Positions 7,907 to 16,836 of a stretch of 64,000 nt of DNA are shown here, in pieces. A model generated the notes under the pieces. It searched no databases. It saw only the letters and a program-made list of their open reading frames with translations, and was not told where the DNA came from. Position 1 is the first letter of the stretch. Each line of letters opens with the position of its first letter. The stretch is from Streptomyces lomondensis. Its GTDB lineage: Bacteria; Actinomycetota; Actinomycetes; Streptomycetales; Streptomycetaceae. The DNA lies in assembly GCF_014651035.1 (NCBI RefSeq), contig NZ_BMWC01000009.1, positions 186,001-250,000 of the forward strand, given 5' to 3'. The translations under genes and the position numbers were made by a program.

Positions 7907-10900
7907 GGTCTGTCGACGAGAAAACGCTGCGCCGGCTGATCGCCGGGCGGGTCGCCGTCTGGTACGGCACCGCCCCCGAGAACGTCCCCATGGACCGGCC
8001 GCTCGCGGATCTCGGCATGTCCTCGCGGGACGCGGTCGCCCTGGCCGGTGAGCTGTCCCGGGCGACGGGCCGCGAGCTGCCCGCGACGCTGCTGTGGGAG
8101 ACGCCCACCGGGGACGCCCTGGTGGCGCGGCTGTGCGGCGCGGAGGCCGAGGCCGCCCCGGTGTCGCGCCCGGGACTGCCGGGCGGGCCGGGCGGGCCTG
8201 CCGAGCCGGTCGCGGTCGTCGGGGTCGGTTGCCGGCTGCCCGGCGGGGTGCACGGCCCGGACGGCTACTGGCGGCTGCTGAGCGACGGTGTCGACGCGAT
8301 CCGGCGCGTCCCGGAGGACCGCTGGCGCGACTTCACCGCTTTCCCGCCCGCCGAGGCGCATCCGTTCGGCGGCTATCTCGACGACATCGCCGGGTTCGAC
8401 GCGGACTTCTTCCGCATCAGTCCGCGCGAGGCCGCGGTGATGGACCCCCAGCAGCGGATCCTGCTGGAGGTGGTCCACGAGGCGCTCGACCACGCCGCCG
8501 TGCCGGCCGGGTCCCTCGCGGGCACCGCCACCGGGGTGTTCGTCGGCATCTCGGCACCGGAGTACGGGCAGCTCACCGGTGCCGATCCGGCCGCCGTCGA
8601 TCCCTGGGCGCCGGCCGGGGGCGCCCTGAGCGTCGCCGCCGGACGGCTCGCCTACGTCCTGGACACGCGAGGGCCGAGCCTGGCCGTCGACACGGCCTGC
8701 TCGTCCTCGCTGGTCGCCGTGCACCACGCCTGCGTCAGCCTGCGCACGGGCGAGAGCGACACGGCGATCGCCGCCGGCGTCAACCTGCTGCTGTCGCCCG
8801 CCGTCACCGTCGCCTTCCGCAGGGCGGGCGCCCTCGCGCCTGACGGGCGGTGCAAGCCGTTCTCGGCGGCGGCCGACGGCATCGGACGCGGCGAGGGCTG
8901 CGCGGCCGTGATCCTCAAGCGGCTGTCCGACGCGGAGCGGGACGGCGACCGCGTGCTGGCCGTCGTCCGCGCCTCCGCCGTCAACTCCGACGGCCGTTCG
9001 AACGGCCTGATGGCGCCGAACCCGGCCGCCCAGCAGGCGCTGCTGCAGAGCGTGTACGCCCGGGCGGGGCTGGCCGCGGCGCACGTCGACTACGTGGAGG
9101 CGCACGGCACCGGCACCCCGCTGGGCGACCCGATCGAGGCGGGCGCGCTCGGCACGGTGCTCGGCGCGGGCCGCGACCCGGACCAGCCGCTGCTGCTGGG
9201 TTCCGTCAAGGGCAACCTCGGTCACCTGGAGTCGGCCGCGGGCATCGCCGGCCTGGTGAAGACCGTGCTGGCCCTGCACCATGACCGCATCCCGCCGTCC
9301 CTGCACTGCGCGGAGGGCACGTCCCTCGCCGATGCCCGGCTGCGGGTGGTGAACGAGCCGGAGCCCTGGCCCCGCTACGGCGGCACCGCCCTCGCGGGGG
9401 TCTCGGGGTTCGGCTTCGGCGGCACCAACGCCCATGTGGTGCTGGAGGAGGCGCCGCCGGGCCTGGTCCCTGCCCGGGCGGACGAGGAACCCGTCGCGCG
9501 TCTTCATCTGCTCTCCGACCTCGACGCCGAGCGCGTCCGCGACACCGCGGGCCGGCTCGCCGACTGGCTGCGCGGCGGCGCCGCCCGTCCCGCCGACGTG
9601 GCCCGCACCCTGGCCGGGCGGACCGGCCGGGGTCCCGTACGGGCCGCCGTGGTCGCCCGTGACCGCGCCGAACTGGCCGACGCCCTGGACGCGTTGGCGG
9701 CGGGACGTCCGGACGCGCGGGTGGTGACCGGGGACCGCGACCGCGTGGGGCCCGGCACGGTGTGGGTCTTCTCCGGCTACGGCAGCCAGTGGCCGGGCAT
9801 GGGGCGCCGGCTGCTGGCCGAGGAGCCCGCGTTCGCCGCCGCCGTCGAGAAGCTCGACCCGCAGCTCGCCCCGGAGTGCGGCCTGTCCCTCTACGACCAC
9901 CTGTCCTCCGGGGCCGGCCTCGACCGTCTGGAGGTCGCCCAGCCCGTGCTGTTCGGGCTCCAGCTGGCCCTGGCCGAGCTGTGGCGCTCCCACGGGGTCG
10001 AGCCCGCCGCGGTCATCGGCCACTCCATGGGCGAGGTGGCGGCGGCCGTGTGCGCGGGCGCGCTGGACGTGGCGGACGGGGCGCGGGTCATCGCCGTACG
10101 GGCCCGGCTGCTCAGCGGGTTGCGGGGCGGGGCGATGGCCGTGGTGGACCTGGACGACGCCGAACTGGAGTCTCTGGAACGGGACTTCCCTGGTGTGCAC
10201 GTCGCCGTGCACTCCTCACCCCGGCAGAAGGTCGTCACGGGCGAGGATGCGGCGGTGACCGGGCTCGTGCGCCGGCTGGAGGGGCAGGGCCGGGCGGCCC
10301 GGGCCATGCGGGTCGTCGGCGCCGGGCACTCCCCCCAGGTGGACGGGCTGTTGCCGGAGCTGGTCGAGGCGCTGTCCGGCATCCGGGGCCGGCGGCCGGT
10401 CGTCCCGGTCCACTCCACCGTCCTCGACGATCCGCGTGGCGACTGCGTGTTCGACGCCGAGCACTGGGCGGCCAACCTGAGGCGGCCCGTGCGGCTGGAC
10501 CGGGCGCTCGCGTCCGCCGCGGCCGACGGCCACACCGCGTTCGTGGAGATCTCGCCCCATCCGGTGCTGACGGCCGCCGTCGTCGACACCGTGCCCGGCG
10601 CCCTCGCCCTGGCCACGCTGCGCCGGGACGCCGACGGGGCGCAGGCGTTCGCCGGGCAGCTGGGCGCCCTGTACGCGGCGGGCCAGCGGCTGCCCGTGCC
10701 GCCCGGGCGGGTCGTCGACCTGCCCGCACCCAGGTGGCGGCACGTACGGCACTGGTGGACGGACGGCCGGGCGCGCACCGCGCCGGCGCCGACCCAAGTC
10801 CCGGCACGCAATGAGCTGGTGCCGACCGACGCCCCGGCGCGCACGGAAGCCCACGCCCGGGCGCGCACGGCACCGGTGCCGGAGGAACCTCCCGTCGAGC

Positions 10901-11949
10901 CGGCGGAGCCCTCCTCGGTCCTGGCCCGGCTGACCCACCACATCACCGCCGTCACCGGCCACCCGCCCACCCGCCTCACCCCGGGCACCGCCCTGGCCGA
11001 CCTGGGCCTGGACTCGCTGATGGCCGTCCGCGTCCGCACGGCCGTGGAGCGCGAGTTCGGCATCGCACTCCCCCTGCGGGCCCTGTTCGCCGCCGTCACC
11101 GTCGAGGACGCCGCCGCCCGCGTCCAGCTCGCCCTGGACACCCCGCTGCGCCCGCTGCGCGCGACCGGCTCCCGGCCCCCGATGTTCCTGGCCCACGCCG
11201 CCGGCGGCCCGGTCACCGTCTACCGGACGCTCGCCGAGCGCCTCGGGGACGACCAGCCGGTGTACGGCCTGGAGCGGATCGAGGAGGCCGGGACCGTGCC
11301 GGAGAAGGCCCGGCGCTACGCCGAGGCCATCACCACCGCCCACCCCGACGGGCCCTGCGTGCTGGGCGGTTGGTCCTTCGGCGGTTTCGTCGCCCAGGAG
11401 ACCGCGCGGCAGCTGACCGCCGCCGGACGGGACGTGCGGCTGGTCGTGCTCATCGACTCCGTGCGTCCCCTCCCCCGCCCCGGACTGACCCGCGCCGACC
11501 GGATCCGGACGCACTTCGAGGGCTTCGCCCGGCACGTCGCGGACGCCTACGACGTGCGACTGGAGCTGCCGTACGACGAGTTGGTGGCCATGGACGACGA
11601 CCGGGCCCGCATCGACGCCGTACTGCGGGCGCTGCGGGAGGCCGCCGACGTGCCGGCCGCCGCGCTGGAGCACCAGCGGGCCTCCTACCTGGACCTGGGC
11701 ATCGGGGAGGCGCACCGGCCCGGCGGCTACGACGGGCCGGTCGTCCTCTACCGGGCCGCCGAGCCCGCGCCGCACACCGTGCGCGACCCGGCGTACGAGC
11801 GGGACGACGAGGCGCTGGGCTGGGACGAGGTGTGCCCGCGTCTGGAGGTCGTACGGGTGCCCGGTCACCATCTGTCGCTGCTCGATCCGCCGCACGTCGA
11901 CGAGATAGCCGCCCATCTGAGCCGGGTGCTCGCCGAGCGGGCCCCCTGA
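7903..11949 (+). CDS. Pks13-like condensing polyketide synthase (ACP-KS-AT-ACP-TE)
   Basis: A 1348-aa single-module type I PKS. In order: N-terminal ACP (LGMSSRDAVAL, carrier Ser41), ketosynthase about 100-520 (DTACSSS with Cys266, His401 of EAHGTGTP, His441 of GNLGH), acyltransferase about 620-940 (GHSMGE with Ser708), a Pro/Ala-rich linker, a second ACP (DLGLDSLMAV, Ser1038) and a thioesterase (GWSFGG with Ser1158, GHHLSLLD). There is no ketoreductase, dehydratase or enoylreductase. This order is that of Pks13, which condenses two long acyl chains into an alpha-alkyl beta-keto ester in mycolate-making bacteria. The AT segment GAGHSPQVD, at the place where malonyl ATs have HAFH and methylmalonyl ATs YASH, fits neither standard extender. 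The product is not known. Confidence 0.9.
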   Translation: MRSVDEKTLRRLIAGRVAVWYGTAPENVPMDRPLADLGMSSRDAVALAGELSRATGRELPATLLWETPTGDALVARLCGAEAEAAPVSRPGLPGGPGGPAEPVAVVGVGCRLPGGVHGPDGYWRLLSDGVDAIRRVPEDRWRDFTAFPPAEAHPFGGYLDDIAGFDADFFRISPREAAVMDPQQRILLEVVHEALDHAAVPAGSLAGTATGVFVGISAPEYGQLTGADPAAVDPWAPAGGALSVAAGRLAYVLDTRGPSLAVDTACSSSLVAVHHACVSLRTGESDTAIAAGVNLLLSPAVTVAFRRAGALAPDGRCKPFSAAADGIGRGEGCAAVILKRLSDAERDGDRVLAVVRASAVNSDGRSNGLMAPNPAAQQALLQSVYARAGLAAAHVDYVEAHGTGTPLGDPIEAGALGTVLGAGRDPDQPLLLGSVKGNLGHLESAAGIAGLVKTVLALHHDRIPPSLHCAEGTSLADARLRVVNEPEPWPRYGGTALAGVSGFGFGGTNAHVVLEEAPPGLVPARADEEPVARLHLLSDLDAERVRDTAGRLADWLRGGAARPADVARTLAGRTGRGPVRAAVVARDRAELADALDALAAGRPDARVVTGDRDRVGPGTVWVFSGYGSQWPGMGRRLLAEEPAFAAAVEKLDPQLAPECGLSLYDHLSSGAGLDRLEVAQPVLFGLQLALAELWRSHGVEPAAVIGHSMGEVAAAVCAGALDVADGARVIAVRARLLSGLRGGAMAVVDLDDAELESLERDFPGVHVAVHSSPRQKVVTGEDAAVTGLVRRLEGQGRAARAMRVVGAGHSPQVDGLLPELVEALSGIRGRRPVVPVHSTVLDDPRGDCVFDAEHWAANLRRPVRLDRALASAAADGHTAFVEISPHPVLTAAVVDTVPGALALATLRRDADGAQAFAGQLGALYAAGQRLPVPPGRVVDLPAPRWRHVRHWWTDGRARTAPAPTQVPARNELVPTDAPARTEAHARARTAPVPEEPPVEPAEPSSVLARLTHHITAVTGHPPTRLTPGTALADLGLDSLMAVRVRTAVEREFGIALPLRALFAAVTVEDAAARVQLALDTPLRPLRATGSRPPMFLAHAAGGPVTVYRTLAERLGDDQPVYGLERIEEAGTVPEKARRYAEAITTAHPDGPCVLGGWSFGGFVAQETARQLTAAGRDVRLVVLIDSVRPLPRPGLTRADRIRTHFEGFARHVADAYDVRLELPYDELVAMDDDRARIDAVLRALREAADVPAAALEHQRASYLDLGIGEAHRPGGYDGPVVLYRAAEPAPHTVRDPAYERDDEALGWDEVCPRLEVVRVPGHHLSLLDPPHVDEIAAHLSRVLAERAP

Positions 11950-11970
11950 ACCGCAACCCGAGGAGCCGCC

Positions 11971-12924
11971 ATGCCCGACCTGCCGCCGAAGCCCGCCACC
12001 GGAGTGTCCCGGCGCACCCTCGCCCGGGCGACGGCCGCCGCCGGCCTCGCCGTCCTGTTCGGGGCCGCGAGCGGCACGGCCCGCGCCCGGGCGGCCACCC
12101 GGCTGGGGCCGCGCACCCTGGACGTGTCCGTGCCCTCCGCCGCGCTCGGCCGCAGCGCGCCGGTCCGGCTGATCCTGCCGACGGACTTCGGCACCCGGCC
12201 CGAGCGGAAGTACCCCGTCCTGTATCTGCTGCACGGCGCCCACGACGACTACACGTCCTGGACCCGGGAGACGGACATCGAGGCCTTCACGGAGGGCCGC
12301 GACCTGATCGTGGCGATGCCGGACGCGGGCCCCACCGGCATCCCGAGCGTGTGGCGCGACGGCCCCGACTACGAGACGTTCCAGGTGAAGGAGGTGCCGG
12401 CGCTGCTGGCCCGGGACTACCGGGCCTCCGGCGTCCGGGCGGTCGCCGGAGTCTCCACCGGGGGCTACGGCGCGATGGCCCACGCGGCCCGCCACCCCGG
12501 GGCGTTCACCGCCGCGGCCTCCTACAGCGGCATCCTCGACACCACCGCCCCGGGTGTTCCCGCCATCATGGACGCGATCGTGGCCCGCGAGAACCTGCCG
12601 GCCGACTCCCTCTGGGGGCACCCGCTGCTGAACCTCCTGACCTGGCGGGACTTCAACCCGCGCGCCCGCGCCACCGGGCTGCGCGGCACCGCGCTGTACG
12701 TCTCGCAGGGCAGCGGGGTGGGCGGCGGCGGTGATCCGCTGCCCGGGATCCTGGAGAGCGCCCTGTGGCCCTCGGCCCAGGGCTTCGCCCGCGCGCTGAC
12801 CCTCCTGGGCATTCCGGCCACCACGCACCTCTACTCGGGAGGAGGACACGACTGGCCTTACTGGAAGCGGGAGTTCACCGCCTCGTGGCCGATGCTCGCC
12901 CGTGCGCTGGGCGTGCCGGAGTGA
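11971..12924 (+). CDS. Tat-exported esterase, antigen 85/mycolyltransferase-like fold
   Basis: A 317-aa secreted alpha/beta hydrolase of the PF00756 esterase group, which includes the antigen 85 mycolyltransferases. The N terminus has a twin-arginine signal (VSRRTLARATAAAGLAVLFG followed by Ala-rich cleavage region). The nucleophile elbow is GVSTGGYGAM with Ser162, and the catalytic His293 lies in GGGHDWPYW, the position of the Ag85 histidine motif. It starts 21 bp after the PKS stop behind GAGGAG and so is the fourth gene of the operon. By analogy it could move the PKS product onto a sugar or envelope acceptor outside the membrane; a plain esterase is the alternative, since sequence alone does not separate the two. 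Confidence 0.82.
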   Translation: MPDLPPKPATGVSRRTLARATAAAGLAVLFGAASGTARARAATRLGPRTLDVSVPSAALGRSAPVRLILPTDFGTRPERKYPVLYLLHGAHDDYTSWTRETDIEAFTEGRDLIVAMPDAGPTGIPSVWRDGPDYETFQVKEVPALLARDYRASGVRAVAGVSTGGYGAMAHAARHPGAFTAAASYSGILDTTAPGVPAIMDAIVARENLPADSLWGHPLLNLLTWRDFNPRARATGLRGTALYVSQGSGVGGGGDPLPGILESALWPSAQGFARALTLLGIPATTHLYSGGGHDWPYWKREFTASWPMLARALGVPE

Positions 12925-13046
12925 CGGGGGTGCCGTCGGGGCACGGAACGGAGCGGAAGGGTCGTCCGTCCAACACAGGACTTCCCCCTCGTCCCACAGG
13001 CAACAGCCCGCGGGTGAGCCGCTTCCGGTCGAAAGGAGTGTCCGTG

Positions 13047-14267
13047 ATGGCTGTGCCCACTCCGCACGGCGTGCCGGACCGTCCCGCCGCGCCCCCGGTG
13101 CCGCCCGGGCTGGCGGAGCTGCTGCGCGCCCAGCTCGCCGCGGTCGCCGACGAGGTGGAGGAGGAGGTCCGCCGCCAGGTCCCCGAGTACGCACGGCCCG
13201 CGGACGGGACGTACCGCCAGAACCTGCGGTCGGGGGTGGTGCAGGCGCTGACCCTGTTCGTCGACCACATCGCCGGCCCGCGCGACGACGGCGGCGCGAT
13301 CGCGGCCACGTACTACGAACTCGGGCGCGGCGAGGCCCTGGAGGGCCGCAGCCTGGACGCGCTCCAGTCCGCGCTGCGGGTCGGGGGGCTGCACGCCTGG
13401 CGGCTGATGGGGCGTACGGCGGAGGAACTCGGTCTGGACTCCACGGTCGTGGCCGCCCTCGGGGAGCTGGCGTTCCGGACCGTGCACGAGGTCGCCCAGG
13501 CGGCCGCGGCCGGCTACGCGGAGGCCCAGCTGCGCAGCTCCGACGAGCTGGAGCGGCGCCGCAGGCGGCTGCTCGACCTGCTCCTGGAGGACGGCCCGGT
13601 GGCGCTGGAGGCCGTGCAGGACCTGGCGCACAGCGCGCGCTGGCCGGTGCCCCGGACGGTCGCCGTCGTGGCGCTCGCGGCGGCGCCGGACCGGCGGGAG
13701 GAGGACCGGCCGCTGGCGGCGGCGGGCGCGCTGGTGGACATGGAGTCCCGGCCGCCGCGCATGCTGGTGCCCGACCCGGACGGCTCCGGACGGTTCGGCG
13801 GCCGGGCGTTCACGCTCGCGCTGCGGGGCCGGCCCGCCGCGGTCGGCCCGACGGTCGCGGTCACCGAGGCCGCGCAGTCGCTGCGCCTCGCCACCCGGGC
13901 ACTCGGCCTGATGGGGCGCGGGGTGCTCCCCCGCCAGGGCGTGGTGCGGTGCGCCGACCATCTGTCGACCCTGCTGCTGTACGGCGACGAGCCGCTGCTG
14001 GAACGGCTCCAGGCTCGGGTCCTCGCGCCCCTCGACACCGTCTCGGCGGGGCAGCGCGACCGGCTCGCCGAGACGCTGCTGGCCTGGCTGCTCAGCGGCA
14101 GCAACGTGCCCGACGTCGCCGTGCGGCTGCACATCCACCCGCAGACGGTCCGCTACCGCCTGCGCCAGCTGGAGAAACTGTTCGGCGACGCCCTGCACGA
14201 TCCGGAAACCCGCCTCGACCTCATTCTCGCGTTGCGCGCGGAATCACTGGGTGCCCGGCAGGTCTGA
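13047..14267 (+). CDS. PucR-family helix-turn-helix regulator
   Basis: A 406-aa regulator. The C-terminal end carries the PucR-type HTH (NVPDVAVRLHIHPQTVRYRLRQ then KLFGDALHDPETRLDLILAL). The N-terminal half is a helical RsbRD-like sensor (QVPEYARPADGTYRQNLRSGV), and a weakly conserved GGDEF-like middle region links them. AAGGAG at 13033-13038 supports the ATG at 13047, though GTG at 13044 is possible. It stands alone on the plus strand between the antigen-85-like esterase and the cutinase, so it is the obvious candidate regulator of the lipid genes on either side. Its inducer is unknown. Confidence 0.88.
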   Translation: MAVPTPHGVPDRPAAPPVPPGLAELLRAQLAAVADEVEEEVRRQVPEYARPADGTYRQNLRSGVVQALTLFVDHIAGPRDDGGAIAATYYELGRGEALEGRSLDALQSALRVGGLHAWRLMGRTAEELGLDSTVVAALGELAFRTVHEVAQAAAAGYAEAQLRSSDELERRRRRLLDLLLEDGPVALEAVQDLAHSARWPVPRTVAVVALAAAPDRREEDRPLAAAGALVDMESRPPRMLVPDPDGSGRFGGRAFTLALRGRPAAVGPTVAVTEAAQSLRLATRALGLMGRGVLPRQGVVRCADHLSTLLLYGDEPLLERLQARVLAPLDTVSAGQRDRLAETLLAWLLSGSNVPDVAVRLHIHPQTVRYRLRQLEKLFGDALHDPETRLDLILALRAESLGARQV

Positions 14268-14405
14268 ATACCGGTACTCAATCGGCGACAAAAAACCGCG
14301 GCGATTCCATAATCCCGTCCATAACACCGGGCGAGGGACAGCGAATACGTTCGGGCCGTCCTTTTTCGCAGGCGCTCGACGCGCCTCACACGCGGAGGAT
14401 CCCCC

Positions 14406-15047
14406 ATGCGTATCCGCTTGTCCCTCGCCGCGCTCTCGCTGGCCGGCGGGGCCGGACTTGCCACCCTCTCGGCTCCCCCGGCCGCCGCCGCGGCCTGCTC
14501 GGACGTGGAACTCGTCGCGGCCCGCGGCACCTTCGAGCCGGGCACGCTCGGCTTCATCGTCGGCGACCCGGTGTTTTCCGCCCTGCAGAAGAAACTGACG
14601 GGCAAAAGCCTGTCCAGCTACAAGGTGAACTATCCCGCCGACCTCTCTCCGACCTCCGCGGCACAGGGCAATCTGGACCTGGTGAACCACGTGAAGAGCC
14701 AGGCCGCCGCCTGCCCGAACCAGAAGTTCGTTCTCGTCGGCTATTCGCAGGGCGCGAACGTCGTCGACAACTCGATCGGCATCAGCAGCGCGGGCGCGGT
14801 GGTGGGCAGCCCCATCGTGGCCACGCTGCCCGCCGCGGTCGAGCCGAAGGTCGCCGCCGTGCTGCTGTTCGGCAACCCGATCCGGGCGCTCGGCAAGAGC
14901 GTCACGGGCACCTACCAGAGCCGCACCCTGGACATCTGCGCCAAGGGCGACCCCGTCTGCGAGAGCGGCGGCGGCGACGTCGGGGCCCACCTCGGCTACC
15001 GGGACGACGCCGAGACGGCGGCCACGTTCGCCGCGGGCAAGCTCTAG
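14406..15047 (+). CDS. secreted cutinase-family serine esterase (Rv3802c/CULP-like context)
   Basis: A 213-aa exported cutinase. A Sec signal (MRIRLSLAALSLAGGAG to the Ala-rich AAAA) precedes CSDVELVAARGT. The triad is Ser114 in GYSQGANVV, Asp182 in ICAKGDPVC and His195 in GAHLGY; four cysteines can form the two family disulfides. GGAGG lies just upstream of the ATG. Family members hydrolyse cutin, polyesters or, in mycobacteria, cell-envelope lipids. Its position beside a Pks13/Ag85-type gene set recalls Rv3802c next to fadD32-pks13, so a role in processing that lipid is likely but inferred. A 13-bp stem terminator follows. Confidence 0.9.
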   Translation: MRIRLSLAALSLAGGAGLATLSAPPAAAAACSDVELVAARGTFEPGTLGFIVGDPVFSALQKKLTGKSLSSYKVNYPADLSPTSAAQGNLDLVNHVKSQAAACPNQKFVLVGYSQGANVVDNSIGISSAGAVVGSPIVATLPAAVEPKVAAVLLFGNPIRALGKSVTGTYQSRTLDICAKGDPVCESGGGDVGAHLGYRDDAETAATFAAGKL

Positions 15048-15063
15048 CCACCGCGCACACCAA

Positions 15064-15093
15064 GGGGCCCGGGAGGAGATCCTCCCGGGCCCC
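15064..15093. terminator. bidirectional rho-independent-type hairpin
   Basis: A perfect 13-bp stem, GGGGCCCGGGAGG (15064-15076), loop AGAT, and CCTCCCGGGCCCC (15081-15093). It sits between the convergent cutinase and secreted hydrolase genes and can stop transcription from both sides. There is no T tract, as is usual in Streptomyces. Confidence 0.85.
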
Positions 15094-15114
15094 GTCGCGC
15101 TGGTTGCGGAGGGT

Positions 15115-16836
15115 CTAGCGCGGCGCCTGCGCGAAGGCGGCGAGGCTGGTGGAGACGGGCTCTGGCCTGCCGTTGTTCTGCTCGGGCGCGGCGGTCAGCA
15201 CGTCGAGGTGCTGGTAGCCGTCGGCGATCACGGGACGCAGCTCGGGCGGGACCCGGCCGGCGAGCAGTCCCTCACCGGCGAGGACGGTGAGCACCGGGTT
15301 GGCCTTGAGCCCGTCGGGATGGACGACGAGCTTCTTCACCTGCGGCGAGGTGGACATCTGTATGTCCGTCACGAGCTTGGTCGGGAAGTACTGCTCGGTG
15401 AAGTCCAGCGGCTGCTCGGCCAGGCTGCGGGCCAGTTGCCGGATGTCGGTGACCTCCTCCCCGGGGCCGGTGAACGGGGTGCCGTCGGCCGACCGGTAGC
15501 CGGGGTCGTCGGGGTCACCGACGCGGTCGTAGTTGCGCCAGGTGTAGAGCGGGCCCTGCGGCCGGTCCGGGATCGCCTTGTACGCGGTGCCGTACAGCCC
15601 GGGCTGCTGCGTACCGCCGTTGGCGACGGGGAAGCTCTTGTCGGCGATCGGCCCGCCGTCGAAGAAGCCGACGCTGGTCTGGAGGAACGCCAGCGGTACG
15701 GAGTTGTCGTCCAACAGGGCGCCGAGCACCGCCCCGTTGGTGAGCCGGAAGTCCTTCACGGCGGGCTTGCCGGTGAGGAAGGCGGCGGTGTCCTTGGAGA
15801 ACAGGACGCGGTGGGTGGCCTCGATGTTGAGGTTGGAGGGCAGGTAGCGCGGCAGGCTCGCCTCGGCGTCCGGGTCCTTGAGAGCATCCATTCCCGCGAT
15901 GCCGAGCAGGGTCATGGTCTCGGGGTTGAGCAGCACCGGCGCGGACAGGGTGCGCGAGAGCGCCCCGCTGTCGAGCCCGGCCTGGACCACGCCGTACCCG
16001 AGGCCGATGTCGGGCAGGTTGGTGTCGTCGGGCAGGCTGCCGCTGAGGTCGGCGAGCGAGGTGGAGACGGTCGTGTCGAGGGCGAAGTAGCCGGCGCACT
16101 GGTTGTACCCGGCGTCCGCGGTGGTGGCCCGGTCGCCGTCGAAGTCGGCGGCGGCGAAGTACCCGGTGATCACACCGCCCAGCGAGTGCCCGCCGCACAG
16201 CACCTTGCGCTTGCGCTGCGCCTGGTTCGGCAACTCGGCGGCGAGCAGGTCGTACTGGTCGCGCACGGTCTGCTCGATGCCGAGCTTCGCCATCCAGCCG
16301 AGCTGCCCGTTGCCGACGAAGCCGGCGAAGGTCCGGCCGTCGACCTGCTTGCCTCGGTAGTAGTAGTCGACGGCGGTGTGCTGGTCGCCGGAGGCGATGC
16401 CGGTGCGGTCCTCCAGGCAGTTGGAGCGCCGGTCCAGCGCCCAGAACTCGATGTGCCGGCCCTGCTCGGCGGCGCGCGCCACGGTGTTGCGGGCGACGCT
16501 GTCGAACGCCCCCGCCCCTTCCAGGATGCCGGGCTGGGCGACGAGGATCCGGTCCGCGTCGGCCGAGGCGGCGGGCCCGTCGGCGGAGCGGTAGCGCAGG
16601 TACGACAGCCAGTCGCAGGCGGCCGGACGGGGCCCGGCCGACTCCGGCAGCGGCACCTTCACGCGCACCACCGACTCCGTCACCCCGGTCACCGGCGACG
16701 TCGACGCCACCGGCGTCTCGGTCCGGGCCCCGTCGGCCCGGGCGCCCGGGGCGACGGCCGTGAGCGTCCCGGCGGTCAGCAGCACCGCCAGCGCGGCGCC
16801 GCGCCACTTCCCTCTACTCCTACGGTTCATGTCCAT
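15115..16836 (-). CDS. secreted alpha/beta hydrolase (lipase-like), specific function unknown
   Basis: A 573-aa exported protein. The N terminus has Arg/Lys-rich residues followed by a hydrophobic stretch ALAVLLTAGTLTAVAPGARA, a Sec or Tat signal. The lipase-type elbow CGGHSLGGVITGYF places the nucleophile at Ser218. The rest (for example WALDRRSNCLEDRTG, TAVDYYYRG, GHSLGG and a C-terminal YQHLDVLTAAPE that may carry the catalytic His) is not a family I can name. It is convergent with the cutinase, so three secreted serine hydrolases flank the PKS set. It could act on the same lipid or be unrelated. No ribosome binding site is obvious at 16836; ATG 16830 is an alternative start. Confidence 0.75.
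   Translation of the reverse strand: MDMNRRSRGKWRGAALAVLLTAGTLTAVAPGARADGARTETPVASTSPVTGVTESVVRVKVPLPESAGPRPAACDWLSYLRYRSADGPAASADADRILVAQPGILEGAGAFDSVARNTVARAAEQGRHIEFWALDRRSNCLEDRTGIASGDQHTAVDYYYRGKQVDGRTFAGFVGNGQLGWMAKLGIEQTVRDQYDLLAAELPNQAQRKRKVLCGGHSLGGVITGYFAAADFDGDRATTADAGYNQCAGYFALDTTVSTSLADLSGSLPDDTNLPDIGLGYGVVQAGLDSGALSRTLSAPVLLNPETMTLLGIAGMDALKDPDAEASLPRYLPSNLNIEATHRVLFSKDTAAFLTGKPAVKDFRLTNGAVLGALLDDNSVPLAFLQTSVGFFDGGPIADKSFPVANGGTQQPGLYGTAYKAIPDRPQGPLYTWRNYDRVGDPDDPGYRSADGTPFTGPGEEVTDIRQLARSLAEQPLDFTEQYFPTKLVTDIQMSTSPQVKKLVVHPDGLKANPVLTVLAGEGLLAGRVPPELRPVIADGYQHLDVLTAAPEQNNGRPEPVSTSLAAFAQAPR

Noticed and set aside
4507..15047. Reading the PKS locus as a standard modular polyketide cluster
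   Set aside because: Only one module, no reductive domains, N-terminal ACP coupled to a FAAL and a C-terminal ACP-TE; no tailoring enzymes or further modules nearby.
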